This document shows, in pieces, positions 18,363 to 28,182 of a stretch of 64,000 bases of DNA; positions within the stretch are counted from its first letter, which is position 1, and every line of letters starts with the position of its first letter. Source of the DNA: Colwellia sp. RSH04. Its GTDB lineage: Bacteria > Pseudomonadota > Gammaproteobacteria > Enterobacterales > Alteromonadaceae. Location of the stretch: positions 248,001-312,000 of the forward strand of contig NZ_QXIO01000004.1 of the NCBI RefSeq assembly GCF_003545765.1. Direction: 5' to 3'. Below the pieces are notes generated by a model. It had not been told where the DNA came from. It did no database searches and worked only from the letters and a program-made list of their open reading frames with translations. Made by a program: the position numbers and the translations under genes.

Positions 18363-19559
18363 TTATCGGCTATTAGTATTTATGGGGCATAGGCTTGAAG
18401 TCTGACAAAAAAGGTTTGGTAGATAAGGGTATATTTTCATATTGAGGGCTTCTCTATTCTCAACATACTGATTAGCTTTGTTAAAAAAAGTAGACTTATC
18501 GTGACCGACGATAATATTGTTGCTTTGTTTCAGTGCTACTTCTTTTTTTTCATCTACAGCCAGTAAGTAATTGCTGCCAATTCGCTCTAAAAGGAACATA
18601 TTATCAGTGAAGGTTATTCCATTATTTATATAGCGATATCCTTCTAAGCCAAAACCTATTACTTGGCCATTTACTGACTTTGGCCCTTGCGCTAGTAATG
18701 ACCGACTAATCGTTAATTCTCCACCATTAGGCATATCAATTAAACGACTATCATCTGAACTTAGTGACATTAGAATAGAATCATCGATCACTAGCTGATT
18801 ACCCCTAACTTTTATTGCATGGCCTTCATCTTTACTAGCAACAAAAATAGATTTATCGATAAACACCTTTGCTTTATTGGTATAAATACCATGTGCTTGA
18901 CCATTAAAACCTAAGCGTTCAAAACGGCTATCTTTGATTTCAATAACGCTGGCCTTACTCGATGATTCTAAAACACCTTGTTGAGCATCATGAAAATAGA
19001 CATGTTCTAAAGTTAGGTTACTGCCTTCTTGACGTATACAAGCACCATTACCATCTCTCACCTGAATATTTTTACATTCAATATTTACCACAGTGACGTT
19101 ATCACCTTTGTTCACAATAAATGCTTTGCCTTGTGCCGAACCGCTTTTAAAAACAACATGGCCATTGCCTTTAATGGTTATATTATTCTTATTAAGTACA
19201 ATGGGTTGTGTGTAAACACCTTGCGCGATGGTCAATGAATCACCGTCGTTTAACGCTGAAACGGCTGCCCCCAATGTGCTATACGACACCTGATTAATTA
19301 ATGCTTCACCTTGCATGATGACTTTTGCAGTAAGCGCTTGCCATGGTGGCAATGTTCGTTGTATTTCTTGCTCAAGAGATAAAGACTGACCTTGCGTTAA
19401 CTGTTCAAGGGCTTGTTTTTTTTGCCAGCTATAGTATTTATTGGTGATTAGACTAGCCCCTTTTTCAATAAGAAAAGGTTGCCACATAAGTAATACGGCT
19501 AACAGTACATGTGCAATAACACCGCAAGCGTAGAAGTATTTAACAAAATGTTTCATCAA
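18363..19559 (-). CDS. Membrane-anchored right-handed beta-helix protein (copy 1)
   Basis: The 398-residue protein starts with a transmembrane segment (GVIAHVLLAVLLMWQPFL, about residues 13-30) followed by a parallel beta-helix. Helix rungs are visible as GDSLTIAQGVYTQPIVLN, NNITIKGNGHVVF and the many short N/D/G-rich repeats that follow. The opening of the helix is like that of PL6 alginate/chondroitin lyases, but catalytic Lys/Arg residues cannot be assigned by eye. Its N-terminal anchor resembles that of the neighbouring 494-residue protein, and the two genes overlap by 4 bases, so they look like diverged tandem paralogues. A role in binding, epimerising or cutting the polymer at the membrane is inference. 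Confidence 0.7.
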   Translation of the reverse strand: MMKHFVKYFYACGVIAHVLLAVLLMWQPFLIEKGASLITNKYYSWQKKQALEQLTQGQSLSLEQEIQRTLPPWQALTAKVIMQGEALINQVSYSTLGAAVSALNDGDSLTIAQGVYTQPIVLNKNNITIKGNGHVVFKSGSAQGKAFIVNKGDNVTVVNIECKNIQVRDGNGACIRQEGSNLTLEHVYFHDAQQGVLESSSKASVIEIKDSRFERLGFNGQAHGIYTNKAKVFIDKSIFVASKDEGHAIKVRGNQLVIDDSILMSLSSDDSRLIDMPNGGELTISRSLLAQGPKSVNGQVIGFGLEGYRYINNGITFTDNMFLLERIGSNYLLAVDEKKEVALKQSNNIIVGHDKSTFFNKANQYVENREALNMKIYPYLPNLFCQTSSLCPINTNSR

Positions 19560-21040
19560 CGTTTACTCTTAGCTCTTAAGTTAAGGGCCTCTAAACAAAA
19601 GTGCTGACCACTATATACTCCTAAATATGCTTTTTTCCCCGCATTGCCACAGAAGTCACTTGCTGATGGTGATAGTGAATGGTTAATTAGTTTGAACGGC
19701 TCATCATCGTTCCATGTGAAATCACCAATATCTGGCGCAGTAAAGTATTCGGAAAGTCTATCGGCATTGGTAAAGAAATTACGTGAAAGTACAAGGTTAT
19801 GTTGTTCGACAATATTAGCCCCGTCTCTTGATTTTATCCGACCAGAAATAATATTACTCTCAACTAGCGCACTCGACTCTGAATACCTAACATCAACTCC
19901 TTGAGTGTTGTACAGCGTATTGTTTTTAACAATACTGTCTTTCGCTCGATTGAGATAAATACCTACATCACTAGCACAGTGCATAATAATATTGTTTCTT
20001 ATAACGCCTGCTTTATGTTCAAATTCAGCTTTGTCTCGCCTGTGTTGCTTTAATGAACCTCCGCCGCCCAAAGACAAGCCAACGGTAATATATTGCTGCG
20101 CTAAGTTTGCCGAACACATGGCTAAATTTCGTTCAAAAACACCATGCGTTGATCCCCCTTTGAAAAATGCGATATAACTCACTTTATCGCCCGAAGATTT
20201 TTGAATATCGTAGAAAAAGTTATCGCTAACTTGCCAATGATTGGCGTGCATTAAATCAAAGGGAGTGACAGGGTTTGACGTTTTTCTTGGGCTAGTATTA
20301 AAAAAAGTATTGGCCTGTACTTTTCCATAATCGGGAAAGTCATTTTTGATGCCATTTACTTTAATCATGGCATTAAAATCTTGCAGGTAATTATTTTTTA
20401 TATGCGTATGCTTTGCCTTAGCTACAACATGAAAAGCATGTTCACATTGCGAATGTTTTTTACACTGACCAATTAAATGTAGATTATTAAAATGCCAATA
20501 AGGTTTATCTACAACAATACCTTCCCCTTTTAAAAACAACTTAACCGTGCCTAACTTTTCAGCCATAACAGTGATAGGTTTATCTTGTTCTCCTGCATAA
20601 CCTAGCGTTAATCTCGCGCTTTTGAAATGATACTCACCTTCAGCTAAAACAATGGTTTGCCCTGGTAAAGCTTGCTTCAACGCGTTAACAAAGCTCGTTG
20701 AGCTATTAACATTGACAACATGTTCACGTTTAATATTGGCTTGAAAAAAACCACTCGCCCCTTTGCCTTGCCATTGTGGTAGGTTTATCTCTCGAAAATA
20801 ATGATGATGTACCGAAAAGCTTTCTGTAAAACCAAAGAGTGGTGATAACAATGAGTATAACTTCGGCTGTTTAACGGCAATACGCTTAGCGGCTTTATCA
20901 CTAAATGCCGGGATACTATAACCAGAATGATAAACATTAATAAATAATACTAACAACAAGCCTATGAATAGCACATGCAATAAAACCCCAACGGCTATAA
21001 AATATTTCTTAATAACCCCATGCCATGCATACATATACAA
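19556..21040 (-). CDS. Membrane-anchored PL6-like beta-helix protein (copy 2)
   Basis: The 494-residue protein has one N-terminal transmembrane segment (GVLLHVLFIGLLLVLFINVY) and then a beta-helix resembling chondroitinase B/alginate lyase family PL6. Typical PL6 elements are GQTIVLAEGEYHFKSARL, GYAGEQDKPITVMAEK, HFNNLHLIGQC and the later rungs IIMHCASDVGIYLNRAKDS and GVDVRYSESSALVESNII. The catalytic pair of PL6 (a Lys and an Arg) is not certain by eye. The gene directly follows the flippase gene (same strand, adjacent stop and start) and overlaps the next beta-helix gene by 4 bases, so all three are translationally linked. It probably acts on uronate-containing polymer on the periplasmic face; this is inference. 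Confidence 0.75.
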   Translation of the reverse strand: MYMYAWHGVIKKYFIAVGVLLHVLFIGLLLVLFINVYHSGYSIPAFSDKAAKRIAVKQPKLYSLLSPLFGFTESFSVHHHYFREINLPQWQGKGASGFFQANIKREHVVNVNSSTSFVNALKQALPGQTIVLAEGEYHFKSARLTLGYAGEQDKPITVMAEKLGTVKLFLKGEGIVVDKPYWHFNNLHLIGQCKKHSQCEHAFHVVAKAKHTHIKNNYLQDFNAMIKVNGIKNDFPDYGKVQANTFFNTSPRKTSNPVTPFDLMHANHWQVSDNFFYDIQKSSGDKVSYIAFFKGGSTHGVFERNLAMCSANLAQQYITVGLSLGGGGSLKQHRRDKAEFEHKAGVIRNNIIMHCASDVGIYLNRAKDSIVKNNTLYNTQGVDVRYSESSALVESNIISGRIKSRDGANIVEQHNLVLSRNFFTNADRLSEYFTAPDIGDFTWNDDEPFKLINHSLSPSASDFCGNAGKKAYLGVYSGQHFCLEALNLRAKSKR

Positions 21041-22534
21041 TTAATCACTCACTCGATTAAATGGCCACCTGTTTAGTTTATTTGCGCCAAGACCAAGATC
21101 TTTTAGCACTGATTTTAATTGTCGTAAACCTTTTGTTTGCACATAAATAAGCCATAGAAAGTAGATAACCATGCCAAATAAAACTTCTAACAATAAGAGT
21201 AAAGCGTTATCAAGGTAAGGCAATAAACATAATCGAACAACCAACACACCAACAGCCATAATTAAACTGGATACAACAGGTGTAATTAATTGTTGTAAAT
21301 ACTGTTTTATGTTGAGAGCAATATGCTTTTTGCATAGCACTAATAACACGCCTGTAAGAATAAAATATGTCCCTAAAAGCATTATTGCGACACCATTAAT
21401 ACCTTGCCATATTACGCCAATCAACACAGCAGACGGCACAACAACAGAACATAATGTTGTATATTTAGCGGTAATATTAGCTTTTCCCGTATAAGTTAAC
21501 GCTTGCGTTAACAAAGGCGATAGTGCTTTTGCAAAGCCAGTAACAGCCATGACTTGCACTAAAAAGATAACTTCATGCCATTGATCACCCAACAAGGTTG
21601 GAATAAGTTCATTTGCCGTAACGGCCATTCCTGCCAAAATTGGTGCTGTTAACATTGCAATCCCCGCGGTAAAGCCAAATAAGACTTTATTTAACTCCGT
21701 TAAGTTACTTTGAAGTTTTGCAAACGCTGATGAAGTAACTTGGCCAACTAATGATGTAATATGCGCGGTTGGTAAACCTGCTAAGGTACTAGCCATGGAA
21801 AATATTCCTAACTGTTTTTCACCAGAGACTTTACCTATGATAAAGGTTGCCGATTTTGAATAGGCATACCAAGTTAAACGTGAATAAGTAACGGTTAAAC
21901 CAAATTTAGTTAACGCTAACGCCTCTTTAAACCGGCCAAACTCCGTTGGTCGCCACTTAGCAAAATAAATGGCTAAACTAGCACGAACAAATTGCGAAAA
22001 AATATGCCCATAAACCAGAGACCAAGCTTTGTGTCCTTGAAGGGCAAATATTAAGGTAACGATCACTTGTAATACAATCGAAATTAATTCGACACCCGCA
22101 AGTTCCTTAAACAGCATATTTTTAGTAATTAGCGCATTTGAAACCATAGCAACGGCACCAAAAACAAATGATAATGCTAACCATTGCAACATTTCACCCA
22201 CTTGAGGATTTTGGTAAAACTCGCCAACTACAGGTGAAAAATAATAGGTAAGAACATATAAAAGCAAACTGATGACAATTGAAATAGAAAAAGCGCCATT
22301 TAATTGTTCTTCTGATATGTGCTCTTTTTGAATAATCGCACTACCTAAACCAATCTCATTGAAAAAGGTTATAAATCCACAAACCACCATAGCCAATGCC
22401 ATTAAGCCATAATCTTCGGGAGATAAAATACGCGCTAATATTAACGTGTTAGCAAAAGAAATTATTCTACCAACTCCTTTGCCAACGCCTAACGATGCAA
22501 CACCTTTTACTGTTTTACTTCGTAAACTGCTCAT
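21041..22534 (-). CDS. Polysaccharide flippase (Wzx/MATE-like)
   Basis: The 497-residue protein is strongly hydrophobic, with about 14 predicted membrane segments, and belongs to the polysaccharide-biosynthesis (WzxC-like) exporters. The N-terminus KGVASLGVGKGVGRIISFANTLILARILSPEDYGLMALAMV is typical in order and spacing (quoted pieces: GKGVGRIISFANTLILARIL and SPEDYGLMALAMV). Such proteins flip undecaprenyl-diphosphate-linked repeat units across the inner membrane. It is positioned downstream of the glycosyltransferases and upstream of the beta-helix genes. A GAGAG ribosome site precedes the start. The 124 bases before the gene are the longest gap inside the array and could hold an internal promoter, but none is convincing. 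Confidence 0.85.
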   Translation of the reverse strand: MSSLRSKTVKGVASLGVGKGVGRIISFANTLILARILSPEDYGLMALAMVVCGFITFFNEIGLGSAIIQKEHISEEQLNGAFSISIVISLLLYVLTYYFSPVVGEFYQNPQVGEMLQWLALSFVFGAVAMVSNALITKNMLFKELAGVELISIVLQVIVTLIFALQGHKAWSLVYGHIFSQFVRASLAIYFAKWRPTEFGRFKEALALTKFGLTVTYSRLTWYAYSKSATFIIGKVSGEKQLGIFSMASTLAGLPTAHITSLVGQVTSSAFAKLQSNLTELNKVLFGFTAGIAMLTAPILAGMAVTANELIPTLLGDQWHEVIFLVQVMAVTGFAKALSPLLTQALTYTGKANITAKYTTLCSVVVPSAVLIGVIWQGINGVAIMLLGTYFILTGVLLVLCKKHIALNIKQYLQQLITPVVSSLIMAVGVLVVRLCLLPYLDNALLLLLEVLFGMVIYFLWLIYVQTKGLRQLKSVLKDLGLGANKLNRWPFNRVSD

Positions 22535-22658
22535 ATAAACTCTCGAATGGACGAAAGTGGTTTTCTGATAAAAAATGTAAACATTACGTTTCGCTATTTC
22601 CTTGTTTAAGGGGAGCTTCTCTTGCTAACCAACGAGTTTTTACTGTTGGTGATATCCT

Positions 22659-23861
22659 TTAGCCTACTTTATTTACTGCTTTGTCTAGTATATTGGCTAA
22701 TACTTTTGTTTTTGCTTGTCGACTATATTGTTCAATATCTACCTGCCCAACCTCTTGAGACAACAGTGACTTCATGGCAACAGCAATATTATCGACTCCC
22801 CAAGCACTAAAGCCAAAAGGGAGTTTTTCAATTAAATCGGCCGTTGCAGAATCTTTAGGGCTAATCGCTAATATAGGCTTTTTAGCACTGATGTATTCAT
22901 AAATTTTGCCTGGAATTTGTCGACAAAAAATTTCATCTTGAATCAATAAAGTCGCTGAAGATGACATCATCTCTTGTTGTGCTTCATCAAAAGACACTGA
23001 TGGTAAAAATTCAATCAACTCAGCAATATCAAGTTGAGCTAGTTCTTTTTGAAACCATGAACTTTTCCCCGGTCTAAAACGCAAGGTAAAGTTATCTTTA
23101 TTAATAACCTTTTCTTGTTTTAGTTTTGCTATCGCTTGAAATAAAGGTTGTGGATCGCGACCATTAGCATAAAGAGAGCCACTATATAACAAGGTAAATA
23201 TTTCTTGTTTTACTGCTTTAGTTTGCGCTATTTTTTCATGTAAATAATAACCATTTTCTATGGTAACAAACTTTTCTTTTGGTTCATTTTTATAAAGATC
23301 TCGATAAAGTTGTGCTGCTCTGTCTGACGTAAAAACCACTTTAGTAGCACTTTGCACCACTCGCTTTTCCATCCATTTCTTCAACCACGAAAAACTCTGC
23401 GCTTGCGTATCGTAGCGACATTGCAATGGATCTCTAAAATCAGCTATCCAAGGCAATTTATATTTTTTTTGTAGGCGACGCGCTATCCAATGCGCCGTTA
23501 AAACAGGATAGGTTGACCAAATAACCTCTGGTTGTTCTTGCTCAATCATTTGAGCGCCTTTTTTCACCGCATCAAAATACCAAGGCCAATAGCGATCAGG
23601 TAACGTCATCCATTGAAAGTACCGCCCTTTAATGGCGTACTTTGTCGCTGCATCATGGCACTGCGCTCTGACCACATAAGGTTCAACCTCAGGAGATACC
23701 TGCAAAGTATCATCTCTACGTGTATAAATATTTTCTGTTGCCGTTAGCACTAGCGCCTGCCAATTAAAGCCTTTTAAAAACTCTGAAAAACGCAAGGTTC
23801 TCTGCACCCCAGCACTGCGACAAGGGGCAAACTCTAACGCTATCATTAATACTTTTTTCAT
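22659..23861 (-). CDS. Glycosyltransferase family 4-like protein
   Basis: The 400-residue protein has the two-domain GT-B outline. The N-terminal LMIALEFAPCRSAGVQRT corresponds to the glycine/loop region of GT4 enzymes, and the pieces TLLYSGSLYANGRDPQPL, then DIAELIEFLPSVSFDEAQ and KIYEYISAKKPILAIS match the C-terminal nucleotide-sugar domain; the usual EX7E motif is degenerate, with a Glu in KIYEYISAKKP. It should transfer a sugar from a nucleotide donor to the lipid-linked repeat unit on the cytosolic face. Donor and acceptor are unknown. It lies 7 bases downstream of an ATP-grasp gene. Confidence 0.8.
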   Translation of the reverse strand: MKKVLMIALEFAPCRSAGVQRTLRFSEFLKGFNWQALVLTATENIYTRRDDTLQVSPEVEPYVVRAQCHDAATKYAIKGRYFQWMTLPDRYWPWYFDAVKKGAQMIEQEQPEVIWSTYPVLTAHWIARRLQKKYKLPWIADFRDPLQCRYDTQAQSFSWLKKWMEKRVVQSATKVVFTSDRAAQLYRDLYKNEPKEKFVTIENGYYLHEKIAQTKAVKQEIFTLLYSGSLYANGRDPQPLFQAIAKLKQEKVINKDNFTLRFRPGKSSWFQKELAQLDIAELIEFLPSVSFDEAQQEMMSSSATLLIQDEIFCRQIPGKIYEYISAKKPILAISPKDSATADLIEKLPFGFSAWGVDNIAVAMKSLLSQEVGQVDIEQYSRQAKTKVLANILDKAVNKVG

Positions 23862-23868
23862 AATGTTG

Positions 23869-24963
23869 TTACTGCAATTTATCTGCTGCTGTTTTTAAAG
23901 CACGCGAGCGAATTTTTCCATTCGCGGCTCCATTTTTATCAGGGCAGACATTAACTTCAACGATGATTGGCCCTTCTGTACTTAATGCGATATCAAGGCC
24001 AGCAAAGCGGGTATAAGGCAATTTTCTAAGGGTGTCTTGTGCGCAAGCTATAATTTCAGGCCAGCAGGGTAATTGCGCTCGATAAAATTGCGCTTGATGG
24101 TCTGGGTGTTGTTCAAATTCCTCCCTAAAAGGGATAGAAGTAGTAAGGCCTTTATCTACTACACCCGTGTTAACGTCTACTGGGCACATAATTCCACCGC
24201 CGCCGCCATTATCAGTTAACTTACCGTCTCGCCCCACTCGAATATAGGTACCTATGACCTTTATTGCATTATCTTGCTGTAAAACCCAAACTCGTAACGT
24301 ATTAACACTTGAAGGATTAAAGACAGAAAATCCTTCATGCTGATTGATATACTCTTCAAACAATAACCCTTCTTTTGCAATAGTTTGACCATAACGAGAT
24401 AGGACTTCGGTTAACGTATGTGCCTTATTTTCATTAAACGCCTGCAAGAGAACTTCGTCATGTTCAACAAATACTTTCCCTGCAAAAAAACCTTCACCGC
24501 CATAGCCTTCTGGTATTTTGATACAGATTGCTTGACCATTATATGAGGCCAATAAGGTCGATAATTGCTGCTCATTGGTCAGTACACTACCTTTAGCATC
24601 AAAGCCTTTTATCGGCTCATAAAAGCCAATAAAGGCAGCACAGGGAATATTGGCAAATTGTAAAAAAGACTTTTCTGCTAACTTGTGCTGGGTAATTTTT
24701 CGATAAGCTCTCGGGTTAAGCTTATCTAACGACTTATGATAATCAGCGTCACTAATATGATCACATTTATAGTCCCACGTCATTGTTGAATCTGCCATAC
24801 CTGCCTGCAAATAATAATTAGGTCCTATTCCTATTTTGTAATACAGGTGAATCATTTCTTGAATAATGGAAAACACAGAACGTTTTTTTCGCTCAGCTTC
24901 CGCGTTAATTAAGCGATACGTCCTTGTTAACTTACTTAAAGTAGATATTTTCTCTACGCTCAT
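23869..24963 (-). CDS. Sugar-transfer-associated ATP-grasp protein (copy 2)
   Basis: This 364-residue protein is of the same family as the product of 15791-16855. Matching features are the N-terminal motif region (KIGIGPNYYLQAGM), the ATP loop IKIPEGYGGEGFFAGKVF, LLFEEYINQHEGFSVFNPSS, SVNTLRVWVLQ and the metal-binding C-terminus FAGLDIALSTEGPIIVEVN. A glycine-rich NGGGGGIMCPVD insert is also seen. Two members of this ligase family in one polysaccharide array suggest two distinct acylation or amidation steps. It is flanked by a GT4 gene and a deacetylase gene. Substrate unknown. Confidence 0.75.
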   Translation of the reverse strand: MSVEKISTLSKLTRTYRLINAEAERKKRSVFSIIQEMIHLYYKIGIGPNYYLQAGMADSTMTWDYKCDHISDADYHKSLDKLNPRAYRKITQHKLAEKSFLQFANIPCAAFIGFYEPIKGFDAKGSVLTNEQQLSTLLASYNGQAICIKIPEGYGGEGFFAGKVFVEHDEVLLQAFNENKAHTLTEVLSRYGQTIAKEGLLFEEYINQHEGFSVFNPSSVNTLRVWVLQQDNAIKVIGTYIRVGRDGKLTDNGGGGGIMCPVDVNTGVVDKGLTTSIPFREEFEQHPDHQAQFYRAQLPCWPEIIACAQDTLRKLPYTRFAGLDIALSTEGPIIVEVNVCPDKNGAANGKIRSRALKTAADKLQ

Positions 24964-25004
24964 ATTTATCTTCTAATATTTTAATGAATTACAGCAGCTA
25001 TGGT

Positions 25005-26036
25005 TTAAAGCAGCTTTCTTAAATAACTTGCCAAACCACAAAGTTCGGCCTCAAACTCTAACTGATGAACATCAGCGCCGTCTAAAAAGCGCGGTATTTG
25101 TAATAAATCGGTTTGTGGGGTGAGCATACCCGACTGAACAGTCGTTGCCGTTCTAACGTTACAATCACTTAACCAGGGCAGCTGAGTTAAGTAATACTCA
25201 CCACTAGGGTAACAAAAGTGCTGTAAATCCTCTTTAGTCATCACTTGTGATAAAAACTGTATGTTTTCCATGATTTCATTTTTAAACGCTTGCTCTTCTT
25301 GGGGCGAACAATGACGATGTGTATGAAGTTGAATATCAACATTTAGCTTCTTAAGCGCTAACATCTCATCAAGGTTTAATGAACGAAACATCAACTGATT
25401 ATTGTGCAACAGGCTATGACCTAATTGTTCACTTATTTGACAGAGAATTTCTTGTCGTTCCTGAAAAGCTACTGACTGTAACGCACAGCTAATCTCATCA
25501 ACAATCTGTGAAATCTTATGCTTTTCAATAAGACATTCAATAGTACTATCTAATCGGTCATCATTAACTTTTACGCTTTTCCCAATAGATTTCCAAAAAA
25601 GATAAGCAAGCGCTACATTAATAACTGCACCTTGCTTAGCGGCGTAATAACTCGTGATATAAAGCATTAAAGGAAATTGATGTTTAGCTAACGTTTCACT
25701 AATTAACTCGTAAGTCGCCGCCCATCCATCGTCCATGGTTAATACCACACAGTTTTCTTTGTGTGGGTGTTTCGTTGCTTCTTGTAAGCTAACCACTTTA
25801 TACGAACTATTAGCTAACCATTGCATTCTACTTGCAAAATGCTCAGGCTTCATAAAAAGCTTAGGGCGAAAACTGCTTTCATCCTTATATGAAAAACCAT
25901 GGTAACAAAGCACGCAAGTATTACCTTTGTTTAACTGTTTAGCTAACCAAAAGCCGCCTGCGTACTTAATTACCAGTAATATGGCTATTTTAATCGCTTT
26001 AAACACGAACGCATGAACTCCTTTGAAAATGACCAT
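25005..26036 (-). CDS. NodB-type polysaccharide deacetylase (copy 1)
   Basis: The 343-residue protein contains a NodB fold: YHGFSYK near the N-terminus, VVLTMDDGWAATYE carrying the Asp-Asp pair, and LHTHRHCSPQ carrying the metal-binding HxxxH. An N-terminal hydrophobic stretch may be a membrane anchor. Such enzymes remove N-acetyl groups from amino sugars and leave a free amine that could accept an acyl or aminoacyl group. Beginning at ATG 26036 the gene overlaps the upstream ATP-grasp gene by 52 bases. A GTG at 26006 with AAGGAG 11 bases upstream would shorten the overlap to 22 and may be the real start. Confidence 0.8.
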   Translation of the reverse strand: MVIFKGVHAFVFKAIKIAILLVIKYAGGFWLAKQLNKGNTCVLCYHGFSYKDESSFRPKLFMKPEHFASRMQWLANSSYKVVSLQEATKHPHKENCVVLTMDDGWAATYELISETLAKHQFPLMLYITSYYAAKQGAVINVALAYLFWKSIGKSVKVNDDRLDSTIECLIEKHKISQIVDEISCALQSVAFQERQEILCQISEQLGHSLLHNNQLMFRSLNLDEMLALKKLNVDIQLHTHRHCSPQEEQAFKNEIMENIQFLSQVMTKEDLQHFCYPSGEYYLTQLPWLSDCNVRTATTVQSGMLTPQTDLLQIPRFLDGADVHQLEFEAELCGLASYLRKLL

Positions 26037-27223
26037 AAGTTTTTAAAATACAAGCCTCTATCACCTGGATAAAGTAGATCGGCTTTTATGGTAGGATTCA
26101 AAAATAGCCAGAAAAACTCTGCCACAATAACTAATTTTTTACCGCGACTAATCTGTTTATCCTTTAAAGACGACAACATATAACCAAAATCTGCTGGCAA
26201 AGCATTTCTTACATTCACGCTTTTTGTCAATCGTATCGGATTTTTAGGGACTAACTGCTCAAAGAAGTAATCCAGATGAATACACGGAAAATGTACACCT
26301 GCTAGAATGTCTAAATTTAATGCCGCCCAATACCTTGAGTTTAGCTCTATAAAGTCAAAGGTTTGTTTATCTTTATCCCACTTATACTCAACCATTGCTG
26401 GGCCATTCCAGTTAAGAAATTTTAACCGTGCTTTAGCATCTTCATACATCTCTTGTTGCCACCAACTTTGACGCAACGAGGTTAAACCGCCAGTATGCGG
26501 GTTTTCATGTGTTGCAACCGCCATTGACTCTGCTAATAATTTTCCATCTTGATACAAAAGGTTTACTGTCGCTTTAACGCCTGAACTGCAATCTTGCACT
26601 ATCGCTTTGTTATAAAGCGTAAAAATATATTCAACCGCTTCTTTGGCGGCTTCCTCTGTTTCGGCTTTGATAATATTGGCATCGTCACCACCTTTAGCAT
26701 AGAAGCCATCCCCTTTAATAAATAATGGATATTGCCATTCTGTAGTCTCAGACCAATTCATAGAGTTCGCATCAGAAATGACTTGAGTATTGGAAATATT
26801 ATCAGTTAATTGTTTATCTCCACTTTGCAAAAAGCCGTCAAAAACATCTGCTTTACACAAGCATCGATATACCTCTTCCTCTGAGCTTGATATAGGAAGT
26901 AGGTGTTTAAATTCTTGGTAATCGTCCCTAATGGCTAAATAAAAAGCCTCGCTTGGAATAATAGCGCTAATATCATATTCAGTAATATACTGTCTTAACC
27001 ATGTTAAATAATTATTATCATAATTAGGGCACCGTATTGATTGATGGGCATAATTTGACTGACAACCTAATGCGCCTTCTTTACTTGATGCGGCATGCAC
27101 TTGATAACCATGTTGACCAAGTGAGCGAATTACGGCAATCGCTCCCATTGAATCAGCTTGAGGAACCAAGACATGGTATTTATTTCGCCAATTTTGCTCT
27201 ATCAATGAGTCATGCTGCATCAT
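25985..27223 (-). CDS. ATP-grasp carboxylate-amine ligase-like protein
   Basis: From the ATG at 27223 (AGGA 7 bases upstream) the protein has 412 residues. A longer frame to a TTG at 27253 lacks a good ribosome site. The N-terminal section (VLVPQADSMGAIAVIRSL, HAASSKEGALGC) resembles the biotin-carboxylase-like N-domain, and an ATP-grasp domain follows (PLFIKGDGFYAKGGD, VQDCSSGVKATVNLLYQ, GPAMVEYKWDKD, FIELNSRYWAAL). The ENSR-like ELNSR is the metal-binding hallmark. These proteins join carboxylates to amines, but the substrate is not known. It lies between two deacetylase genes. Together with the other two ATP-grasp genes it suggests amidation or aminoacylation of the polysaccharide. Confidence 0.75.
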   Translation of the reverse strand: MMQHDSLIEQNWRNKYHVLVPQADSMGAIAVIRSLGQHGYQVHAASSKEGALGCQSNYAHQSIRCPNYDNNYLTWLRQYITEYDISAIIPSEAFYLAIRDDYQEFKHLLPISSSEEEVYRCLCKADVFDGFLQSGDKQLTDNISNTQVISDANSMNWSETTEWQYPLFIKGDGFYAKGGDDANIIKAETEEAAKEAVEYIFTLYNKAIVQDCSSGVKATVNLLYQDGKLLAESMAVATHENPHTGGLTSLRQSWWQQEMYEDAKARLKFLNWNGPAMVEYKWDKDKQTFDFIELNSRYWAALNLDILAGVHFPCIHLDYFFEQLVPKNPIRLTKSVNVRNALPADFGYMLSSLKDKQISRGKKLVIVAEFFWLFLNPTIKADLLYPGDRGLYFKNLWSFSKEFMRSCLKRLK

Positions 27224-27246
27224 TTCGTTATCCTGCACTAAATTTA

Positions 27247-28182
27247 TTAGCAATAATTAAGAGCTAGGCTTAACACAAACCTAGACTCTGTCTCGTGCCA
27301 CGGGGTAAAGCGTTTAATTTGAAATCTATCTAAATTAAAATGACTTAATAACCCCCAATCAGTTGAAAAAGCGGCACTAAAACCCGCTTCTTTAACCATA
27401 GCAATATGGGTATCATCAAAGTCTTGTTGATACCGACCATTAGGGTAAGCAAAATAGTGAACGTCTTTACCTAAAATGCCTTCAAGAATACTTTTACTTT
27501 GCTGTATTTCTTGCTGAGCGTCACGCTCAATTTCACTCATTAATATGGGATGATTATGCGTATGAGCCCCAATGCCCATCCCCGAATCACTTAAAATAAC
27601 AACTTGTTCTTTTGTTAAGAATTGATTGTTAAGTGACGTTAATTCAGTTTCATTTAACAAGGTTTTTATTAATTCATTTCGTTTTTTAACAGAACAATAT
27701 TTGATTTCTTCTAGGCAAGATTTCATACAATGATGACGTTCTTCGATACTGATCAAACTATAATGTTTGTTATTGAAAGAGATAGCCCGTTTAGGCGTAT
27801 TGATCACAGTAAAAGCAACCAGCTCATCCCACAAATACTGTTCTTGTAGTCCCGCGGTACTAATGAAAAATGTTGCGGTGAGTTGGTGTTTTTTTAATAA
27901 AGGAAAAATGGTATTAAAACTATCGGCATAACCATCATCAATAGTGATAGCCACTGAGCGCGGAGGTAACTTCCCTGCTTTTTGTAATGCTAAACCTTCG
28001 GTTAAATCAATAGGATTAAAATAACGTTTTATCCATAGTAATTGTTGTTCAAATAATGCTTCATTCATTGCAATGGCATTACCTGACGAGCCTACACGAT
28101 GATAGGTCAATATACTCAATTTATTCTTGCCAAATAAACTAGCAATAACATTCACAAATAGGCTTATTAAGTGACTAATCAT
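27247..28182 (-). CDS. NodB-type polysaccharide deacetylase (copy 2)
   Basis: From ATG 28182 the protein has 311 residues (MISHLISLFVN). GAAGGA is spaced 9 bases from this start and the start overlaps the ligase gene's stop by 8 bases. The frame could extend to 28212, but without a ribosome site. NodB motifs: LTYHRVGSSG, SVAITIDDGYADSF with the catalytic Asp pair, and GAHTHNHPILMS with the HxxxH metal site. A short hydrophobic N-terminus could be a membrane anchor. It is expected to remove N-acetyl groups from amino sugars of the polymer or its lipid-linked precursor. Confidence 0.85.
   Translation of the reverse strand: MISHLISLFVNVIASLFGKNKLSILTYHRVGSSGNAIAMNEALFEQQLLWIKRYFNPIDLTEGLALQKAGKLPPRSVAITIDDGYADSFNTIFPLLKKHQLTATFFISTAGLQEQYLWDELVAFTVINTPKRAISFNNKHYSLISIEERHHCMKSCLEEIKYCSVKKRNELIKTLLNETELTSLNNQFLTKEQVVILSDSGMGIGAHTHNHPILMSEIERDAQQEIQQSKSILEGILGKDVHYFAYPNGRYQQDFDDTHIAMVKEAGFSAAFSTDWGLLSHFNLDRFQIKRFTPWHETESRFVLSLALNYC

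Noticed and set aside
27224..27253. TTG start of the ATP-grasp gene at 27253
   Set aside because: The ATG at 27223 has a better-spaced AGGA and leaves a normal N-terminus.
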